Shown in pieces: positions 56,659-64,000 of a stretch of DNA of 64,000 nt (its first letter is position 1; each line of letters opens with the position of its first letter). The position numbers were made by a program, and so were the translations under genes. Below the pieces are notes generated by a model. It was given only the letters and a program-made list of their open reading frames with translations, had not been told where the DNA came from and did not search any database. This DNA comes from Plantago major (taxonomy: Eukaryota; Streptophyta; Magnoliopsida; Lamiales; Plantaginaceae), in assembly GCA_026545765.1 (NCBI GenBank), contig CM048844.1:69049035-69113034 (forward strand), read 5' to 3'.

Positions 56659-58354
56659 TGTTGGTCCAGATAACGGCAAAGTAAAAGACTAGAGGGGGGG
56701 GGGGTGAATAGTCTTTTAAAACTTTTGTCGATAACAACTATTTCTCAGATATCTGAATAGATATCTGATACTTAGAGTCAGAGTGCGGAAGACTTAATAA
56801 AGATAAGTGCAGAAACAGTTAATAAGTGTGTGTGTGTTTGCTGAAGTATAAATACAGAAACGTAAATGACACAGCAAGTATAGTGGTATCTGGAGGTGGC
56901 GTAATCCTCCAACTAATCCACTTCGGTCTATCAGAGACCTAGAATTCACTAGAATCAGATAATTGAGTTCTCCTTACAATAATCCTATTCTAAGATTCTT
57001 AACAATTGGTTCCCAACCAAATGTTCCCCCTGAGTTGTTCCCCGGCTTTCACAGCCAAGTACTTCCTATACTCAGAAACCTTTGAGTTATTCCCTAGCTT
57101 CCCAAGCTAAGTACTTCCTATACTCAATAACCTTGGAGTTATTCCTTAGTTTCCCAAATCAAGTACTTCCTATACTCCGGTAACCTTGGAGTTATTCCCT
57201 GATTTTTCAAACTAAGTACTTCCTGTACTCCACTTGATTATGGTGTTGGTTTTGGTTTGAGTTGTCAGATGAGCGTCTTAATAACTTTTCAGTTAATCAG
57301 ATAGCTCTGTGAACTAAGTTACTTAATACACTTTACAGCGTATGGTATCTTGTTCGATTTTACTGACCCAAGTCTTATGATATCTGTTCAAGAGAATGAA
57401 TCTCAGATAGTTGATCTTTTGATTCAACTCCTTCACAGATAGCTTTGCTTGTTTAGGATCAGGACACTTAGAACTTCAGTGTTTACTCAAGATCAAAAGC
57501 TTTGGTCGCAACAGAAAGCTTTGTGAGTAAGTAAGTTGCTTTGAGAGAGTAAGACGTTCAGCGTTTTCAAGTTATGTCGTGTGTCTAAGGTGTCTTCTCA
57601 ATCAGTCTAAGTGTTGATATTTATAGATGAATTTGAGTGCCGTTTGAATAGTATCCGTTAGGCTCAAATTCAAACTATCGATATCTGTGTATAGTACTGT
57701 AGCAGGTTTTGTCTTCTTCTCAGAAGTTGCCGTTGCTTTTATTCAGACATCTCTGTCCGTGCATTAAATGCATTGTACTATACTTTTGTCCTGTAGTGTC
57801 AACGGAACTATGCTTTGTATCAGAGACTAGTGTTATCTGATTCTTTGCACGTCCTTATCTTCATTCTTCAGATATCACTTGTATTTATTGAAACAACTTT
57901 GTTTGCAATATATATTTCTCTTCCGTAAAGCGGTTAAAGCTCAAGGTATCCGAGAATAGATATCTGGACACTTTCCTTGTTTTCAAATATGTATCTTATT
58001 TCTCAGATATCTCTTGTGACACAGTTTGTTTGAAACTATTCGTGTCTTTAAGATATCTGGCTAAGATATCTGAACAATCAGATTCAGCAATCTTGTGCAG
58101 TTTTCTTCAAGTCTTCAATGTCGTTGAGCTTTCTGCTTGGATGTCTTCTTCTTGGTCTTCTCTTACATAAAATAAAAATTACATTTTGAGACCTAACATC
58201 CTATAAAAGATTAGCTAGACTATCATACTTAGTGGGTTTCCTCTTTTACAATGTTCAAGTGAACCAAGAGTACTAATCACCTTTCTGAGACTAAGATAAG
58301 TCATCATGTTGCTAATCAAAATCTAAACAGATATTTCTAACAAAATATCTAACA
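56659..58354 (-). repeat. 3' LTR of SIRE-B (1.7 kb)
   Basis: Minus strand starts TGTTAGATATT directly after the PPT and ends GGACCAACA at 56659, where SIRE-A gag sequence begins. It has 11 G on the + strand (56694-56704), a degenerate block of CCTTGGAGTTATTCCCT repeats at about 57025-57235 (four units of about 60 bases), and many AGATATCT palindromes. Length agrees with SIRE LTRs, which are long. Confidence 0.8.
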
Positions 58355-58369
58355 AATTTCCCCCATTTT
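58355..58369 (-). other. SIRE-B polypurine tract
   Basis: Minus strand AAAATGGGGGAAATT, immediately before TGTTAGATATT. Confidence 0.85.
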
Positions 58370-58738
58370 GATCAGTCAACGATGACTATCTTCCCTATTA
58401 CAAATCTGGATGAGGAAACAATCCACCACTTAATCATTTCTTAAGATCTTTCAATTTATATAATTAAGTGCAGAAAGTAGACATCAACCAAATCACAAGG
58501 TGGGATCTTTGCTGACAAGTTATCTTTTATAGAATACTATCTGAGAGTAAGTTCTTCAGATAAGTCGCAACTAAAGATTACAGATAACTTTAATACACGA
58601 TACAGTTAAGCTCAGTCAGCAAAAATGCAAAAACTACATAGTAAATTAGGACAACAGGAGTAACCAAGCTCCAAGTAAACATCCTAAAGGACTAGTCTTC
58701 AAGTCTTCTCTTCAAGTCTTCAACAGTATTTCTATGGA

Positions 58739-61390
58739 TCAGTTTGCAAATTTCCTATCTCCAAACCTTTTGATGTCATCAGAATAATCATAGAGAAGAG
58801 TTCTGACAAGCATCTCTGTGTCTTTGGCAAATCCACAGACCTCTTTGTAGGTTTTGGTAGGATTTTTCTTGGCAAAATGCTTGACCCATAGGTACTTTCC
58901 CCACTTCCAGGCATGCTCTATTCTGATATTTGAAAGCTTGAAGTATTCGTAGATAATCTTCAGATATCTGATGTCACCCTTGTATTGATCTTCTGTCAGA
59001 TAGAACGACTCATAGGGTTCCACAGCGAGTCTTGCTCTTGTGCCTGTTCCTGTGATATTCAGAATTCTGTGCACATCATCTGGCTTTCCATATGGACATT
59101 CATCAGAGAGGTCCTTCTTCATGGCTTCAGTTCTCTTGACAACTTCAAAATCCAACCATGCTTTGATGTGATTGGTGTTGATCAAGGTAGGTTTATTCTT
59201 TCTCCATGCCATGAGTTGTTTATGGATTGGTTCTGGAAATCTTGAATTTACCAATTGATGCTTAAGTTCCAGAATCCAATAGCCATTTTTCTGATTGATG
59301 CACCTGTAGACAGAGGAATCATTGTCATACTTCACATACTCAATTTTGGCTTCTTCTGGCCTGAGTGGAAGTTGACTTTGTCTTTGCTCAGCTCTCAGTC
59401 TGTTCCTTTTCTATCTTGAATTCTCTTTGGGGTTGTTGCTTGAAGAACCACCACCCTGGATAGACTTGGTATTTCCAGAGGGAGTTTTAACTGCCAAAGG
59501 CTTTGCAGCTATGGGCTCAGTTAGGCTTTCAATTTTCCTTTTTCTGTGAAGAGGAGCTTCATCTTCATCAGTCTCTTCATCATCATCAATATTAGATCTT
59601 GTGAGAGTTTCACAGCCTTCTTCATTGCCCAGGGACTTGATTTGACCTTCTTCTTCTTCAGAAGATTCATAAATCCCTCTAACTTGTCTTCTCCTTGGAG
59701 CCTTGGTACTCCTTGGAGGTTTCTATGCCATGGCCCTTGTTACCATTTTGGTTCCTTCAGTGGGTTTCTGGGAAGCAGCTACTATTTGCAAAGCAGCTTG
59801 GCTTGAGGAGGGTTCATTGATTCTGAGTGGTGGCTGGGAAGTTTTTCTTCTTCCTTTCTGAGCCGCACCAGCTCCAGATTTCTTCTTGTTTTCATCTCCT
59901 TCTTCCCATTCCCCCTGACTTTGAGGTCCAGATTTGTACTTTCTTTCCCCCTTAGTCATTGTTGGCTGACTCAGTCTCATAAAGGAATCTGAGAGAGAGT
60001 CAAAGTGCCCTTGTAGATAATTATAGGCAGTGACCAACTTCTGAAGTTCGGCTTTAAGCTCCTGATTTTGCTTGATAAGTCCATTGTCCTTATCAGTGAG
60101 CTCTGCCAATGGGCCTAGGATGGCATCTGCTTTTCCAGCAGTGTAACTTGCCTCTTGAAAAGCTTTTTCAGCTAAAGACGCATCGTCGTCCCTTATCATT
60201 CCCAGATCTTTCTGAGCAATGACTATGCTAGTTGTTCTCTGAGTGATGAGCTCAGTGAACTTTCTCATTTCAGAGGGGACGGAGGCAATTACTTCCTTGT
60301 TTTGTGAAGACATCTCCTTGTTCAGAGTAGCCAGTACTTGGTACCTGTTCATGTATTCATGGGAGTGGACGTTTGGCAGTTTGCTGAATATTGTAGGAGC
60401 AATCAACTTCCTTTTCAAGTGAGAAACCGCTAAATGTTCATTGCGGTGTTCTGCCAAAGTCTTGTCTTCTTCATCATCTGAGTGATTAGCCCAGTGATCT
60501 TCATCCTCTTGGACATTTTCATCGATCGTATCGAGTCCAGCAACCATCTCAGAGATTGGTTTCTTTCCTTGGGAGGAGGATGGTACTTCTTTCGAAGATG
60601 ATGCAGCCTTAGCATCATGCTTGATTTCAGATACTTCTTCAGTATCGAGTTCTTTGGTGATCTCTTGCCTGACATCCCGTAGCTATTTAACCTCAGAGTA
60701 AGCAATCATTTCTTCTAAGTATAGATCTTGTAGTTGATCAATCTTATCTCTGGATTTAGCTATTTGATCTTCCAGTTGAAGATGGAGCTGTTGTTCTTCT
60801 TCCAACAGTTGTCTGAGTTGAGCAGATCTGGTTTGAGTGTTTAAGATTTTCTGATTGGTTTCTTCAGAAAGCTCAACTACTTGCTCAGTAGTAACTGCGT
60901 GTTGGTTAGAAGATGGATGAGTAGATTTCTGAGGTGATGAAGACGGAGATTTCTGTGAAGTCTTCTCAGTTTGCTTTTCAGCAGCTGAGGCATTGTTTCT
61001 CTATGAAATTCCTCCGGTCCCTGGTGCAGGGGCATCATCATCACCCTTTTTGTCATTATCATCCTTTTGGTGATGGTCAGTGGGAGGTTCATCAAAGTAA
61101 TTTTCATTCATTTCTTCCTCCTCATCATCTTCAGATACAAGATTGATCACTTCCGGGATAGTGATCTTCTGCCCATTAACTTCTTCTTGTTCAGAAGGTA
61201 TAAACTGCAGAGTCTGGGGCAGGACTGGCTTGAATGCCATCTGTAATCTTGTCTGACCATCTGCCTGTTCAAAGGCATGTATCAAACTATGCGCCACATC
61301 CGGAAAAGTCCTTATGTAGTAGAGTCGAATCAGATATTGTTCTCAGGGAACATTGCTTGGACATATGTTTCCGGTCAAGAGCTCGTGCTA
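58739..61390 (-). pseudogene. SIRE-B extra ORF, C-terminal part (coiled coil and WGKY region), four TAG stops
   Basis: From 61297 to 58739 a single frame is open except for TAG codons at 61001-61003, 60683-60685, 59723-59725 and 59411-59413. Features in order: an acidic segment (SEDDEEEEMNENYFDEPP), a coiled coil (RQLLEEEQQLHLQLEDQIAK), a second coiled coil (KQNQELKAELQKLVTAYNYL), a Lys/Arg-rich linker, and a C-terminal part with GYWILELKHQLVNSRFPEP and HAWKWGKYLWVKHFAKK, ending GDRKFAN. A frameshift near 61385 and a TGA at about 61341 separate it from the upstream exons. No catalytic motif, signal peptide or membrane span seen. Function unknown. Confidence 0.7.
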
Positions 61391-61557
61391 AATGCGGTTG
61401 GTTGATCAGTGATTCTCAATATTTCAGAGAGATCAGAGCACCTTAACTTCTGCCATTTCTTGAAGCATTGAATATTCTTTGGCAGAGTGTGAGCTTTGAA
61501 GAAGTGAAGTAGGTCCCTTGTTTCTTCAATGGGAACCTGCTTTGCATCTGTTTGAGC

Positions 61558-62700
61558 CTGAAAGAAGGAGTTTTGAGTGAGTTTCAAAACTTTTGTAGAT
61601 ATCTGAGTAGAAGTGTAGTTTAGTTTCTGAGTTACCTGAGTAAGAACATCAGGCTCAGATACTTGTTCTACTGAGACGATTGGTGTCTCAGATATCTTGT
61701 TGTGAGGTGGAGACTTGGAAGTCTGGTCCTCATCAACCTTTCTTTCTTGAACCTGAGAAAAATACAATACTTAGGAAATAGTTTGAAAGAACCTATGCAT
61801 AAATATGCTTTTAATGAATTCTGATTTGAGCTACTTACTTCCTCAACAGGAAGCTCAGATTCATTTTTCTCAGAAACTTGTGCAGTTTCTGGTGTTCTTT
61901 CGAGTGATGTAGCCTTAGGGGCTTCATCAATTTCCATTGATGCAGGGGAAGTCGCAACTTTATCCCCTTGCATTTCTACTTCTGAAATAGCCTGTAAGTA
62001 GAAAGTATTGAATATTAGAAGAGATAAAAGATGACCCAGGATGAAGAATACTTGTCACTTGATTGTCATATACCTTCAAGTTTGAAGGCTCAGTGATGTG
62101 TTCTTCAGAAACCTTGTTGGTTTCTGGGTTTGTTTCTGGCATTTCTGCCTTATCTTCTTCCATCTCAGTTGGAGCCTGTTAGAAACATTTATCATGAATG
62201 AGCATACAAACATTTTTACTGAAAAGTTAGTTCTCTTTAAGAAACATTTACCTGTGGCACAGGCTCAGATTTCTCAAGAGTTGAGGTTGAAGGAACCTCT
62301 TTTTCAGTATCTGAGGTAAGCTTCTCAGCTTCCTCTTGTTTCTGCGTTTCTAACTCAGCCTGTAACAAAGAAATTCTTATAAGGTAACAAGATTTATAAG
62401 TATAAAATTTTTCACAAGGTAAGAGTTAAACTACCATTTACTGGCGATTTAGGTGATTGGTCTCTGGAACTTGTGACCTTTCTATACATTGGTCGTCTTG
62501 TCCCAATGCAGTTTCTTTGTTTGAAGTTTCTGGTACTTCACACCTTTCCTGAGTATGCAACTCAGTTGCCTCCCCTGGTTGATCATTCTGAGTAGATGTC
62601 TCAGTTTGATCCCTCTCATTGAGTTGGGGAACCTGCTCAATTTCAGGATTTTCTTCAAGATATCAGACATCTTGGTAATTCAAAATGGAGTTCATTTACC
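61558..62700 (-). pseudogene. SIRE-B extra ORF: array of symmetric short exons
   Basis: Exons inferred on the minus strand: 62632-62442, 62359-62252 (36 codons), 62175-62074 (34), 61991-61839 (51), 61752-61636 (39), and one starting at 61558. Introns are 67, 82, 76, 82, 86 and 77 bases, with CAG acceptors and GTAAAT, GTATAT, GTAAGT or GTAACT donors. Each complete internal exon is a multiple of three and both borders are phase 0. The exons encode related acidic modules (PETNKVSEEHITEPS, TAQVSEKNESELP, VSVEQVSEPDVLTQ). The donor after 62442 has lost a G (CAGTAAATG against CAGGTAAATG). The gene is thus probably dead but its structure is clear. Confidence 0.7.
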
Positions 62701-63452
62701 ATTTCATCAACCACTTGTGGCTGTTGTGGTTGTTGTGTTTGTGGTTGTTGTGGTTGTCTGGAAGCAGAAGATTGATCAGTAGAAAGTTCTTCCAGATTTT
62801 TAGTTGTGGCATTTCCATCAGCATCTGCCAGCACTAAAATACCACTCATCAGGGCTTTGTGAAGTTGTTCAAGAGAATCATTCCCGGATGATGTGTTTGC
62901 ACCAACAACCTTTGCTATAGTCTCAGCAACCTGTGGTGTAGGTCCTTCTTCAGATACCTTATCACCAGTTACTTTTTCAGTAACCTTAGCCCTCTTTGTT
63001 CTTTCTAGGACTTGAGAGATGACTAGTTCATCATCTTCATCGTCAGAGCTCTCATCAGCATTAGGAACTGATTGGTCCATAACTCCTGCAGTTTCTGCAG
63101 ATGGGGCTTGGTGCTTTTCACCACTCTTGGCAGCATTTATGAGTTCATCAGCAAGGCTTTCTGCATTAGTCGCAACATCTCTGAAAGCACTTTCTCTTGC
63201 TGAGTCTACTTGTTCAGTAGTTGATAATTCTTTTGCAGCATTGATGAGTTCATCTGCCATTATCAGTTCATCGGCAATGCCTGCAGATATCTGAGAATTG
63301 ACAACCTCTTTGGGTGTGTCTTCTGATTTGCGGCCAGACTTCTTTCTTGAAGTTCGGGCTTCTTGGTCGCAACCTTTTCTTGATATCTTTTGATTTTCGC
63401 TTCTTAGGACCTTTACGAGACCCGAACCTTTTTCATCGATTTGTATACTCAT
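62701..63452 (-). pseudogene. SIRE-B extra ORF: acidic repeat region
   Basis: This part of the frame includes two copies of ADELINAAK (at about 63240 and 63140), an acidic run (DESSDDEDDELVISQ) and a Gln-Pro tract (QPQQPQTQQPQQPQ) just before the donor at 62700. The region between 63533 and 63452 has frame changes, so the true link to the N-terminal domain is uncertain. Confidence 0.65.
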
Positions 63453-63469
63453 ACTTGTAGAGTAAGTTC

Positions 63470-64000
63470 TTTGTGGCTATTTCAAATTGCCTCTCCGAGC
63501 TCAATGCCAAGCTTTTCCAGAAGTAGCATATCTTACGACCATAACCTCATGGCCTTTGGCTCAGCTAGTCCTTTGACAATCTTAGGCTCCAAGCCTTGAA
63601 TCTTCTTCACGAATTTCATGAAGGCGTACTTTCCCCAGTTAAAAGGGTTTTCCAGCCTTTTGTCTTGTTGATTCAGCAAGAACATCATGATCCATCGTTC
63701 TTGGCTTATCTGGTCAGCACCTCCTTGTAGACCATCAAAGCATCTGTGAAGAATGCAAGCCAGTACATCCCAGTGAACCAACAGATGTCTGGTTTGGATG
63801 TCAGCAAGCTTGAACTCAGTGGGTGTATCTGATTTTTCAAGATCACACACGTCACTGTAAAGTTCTTTAACACCTTCAAGGAGTTCGTCATCCTTGGTGT
63901 TTATTTCAATATCCTTTCCAAGATTTTGTACCTCAAACAACTTACAAAAAGTTGTTAAGTCCAGAAGGATTTCCTTCCCTTGGACTGAGGTTTTGATAGA
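63470..64000 (-). pseudogene. SIRE-B extra ORF: plant transposon protein domain
   Basis: Open from the window edge: VQGKEILLDLTTFCKLFEVQ, then HLLVHWDVLACILHRCF and NPFNWGKYAFMKFVKK. The start resembles YVRGKVFSIEARLVNKLL in SIRE-A, so it is the same domain. The frame ends with TAA at about 63533 after KAMRLWS; a one-base shift there would extend it, so this is probably a frameshift. Confidence 0.65.

Larger units (their letters stand above)
56659..64000 (-). mobile_element. SIRE-B: second SIRE-type element, 3' half in window
   Basis: Its 3' LTR (56659-58354, minus orientation) lies against the interrupted gag of SIRE-A, with a PPT at 58355-58369 and a long extra-ORF region up to the window end. 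gag and pol would lie to the right. TAAGC (56654-56658) is the presumed target duplication. It belongs to the same lineage as SIRE-A but has different LTRs. Confidence 0.82.

Noticed and set aside
58739..61297. Programmed TAG read-through in SIRE-B because all four stops are TAG
   Set aside because: No read-through context (such as CARYYA after the stop) repeats at the four sites, and TAG is also frequent in the other dead elements, so CHG deamination is simpler.
58739..63940. True viral envelope gene in SIRE-B
   Set aside because: SIRE extra ORFs are often called envelope-like, but no signal peptide, membrane segment or processing site is visible here.

Overview
This window is eukaryotic nuclear DNA from a flowering plant, most likely a eudicot. 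The signs are spliced genes with GT..AG introns, the plant LTR-retrotransposon lineages Tat/gypsy, copia and SIRE, a plant L1-type LINE carrying an RNase H domain, a CACTA element, a FAR1-type MULE, and one plant carotenoid cleavage dioxygenase gene. No bacterial operons, CRISPR array, rRNA or tRNA gene was recognised. About nine tenths of the window is nested transposable elements, and only one host gene looks intact.

Layout. (1) 1-8128: a gypsy/Tat-type element without pol (Tat-A, 1-7193; its 5' LTR is cut by the window edge). It contains a 1.4-kb 24-bp minisatellite and other tandem repeats, and is followed directly by a PPT and LTR of an older relative (7194-8128). (2) 8129-12325: a degenerate minus-strand MULE with a FAR1-like transposase, its last exon broken by the LTR at 8128. 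(3) 12326-14827: an unassigned AT-rich stretch. (4) 14833-32258: a Ty1/copia element with 5-bp duplications CAATT on both sides. A second Tat element (Tat-B, 16403-27257) sits inside its gag. Tat-B has a truncated sense gag-pol and a spliced antisense gene with its own TATA box. (5) 32438-35644: a complete 12-exon carotenoid cleavage dioxygenase gene on the minus strand, squeezed between two transposon blocks. (6) 36166-56658: a minus-strand SIRE-type copia element (SIRE-A) cut inside its RNase H by a CACTA element (40267-52433, TAT duplication). The CACTA element itself contains a 5'-truncated LINE (about 40895-47135). (7) 56659-64000: the 3' part of a second SIRE-type element (SIRE-B) inserted in SIRE-A gag. 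It shows its 3' LTR and a long extra ORF region containing a row of short, symmetric exon-intron modules.

Order of events from the nesting: the older Tat LTR cut the MULE and Tat-A lies beside it; copia before Tat-B; SIRE-A before CACTA and SIRE-B; CACTA before the LINE. All transposon reading frames seen are broken by stops or frameshifts, and many of the stops are TAG. The most unusual points are the modular exon array of SIRE-B, a palindromic motif scattered through SIRE-A, paired poly-G and poly-C tracts at fixed places in the Tat elements, and the antisense spliced gene in Tat-B.

All calls come from reading the sequence. Family names rest on motif recognition, not on database searches.
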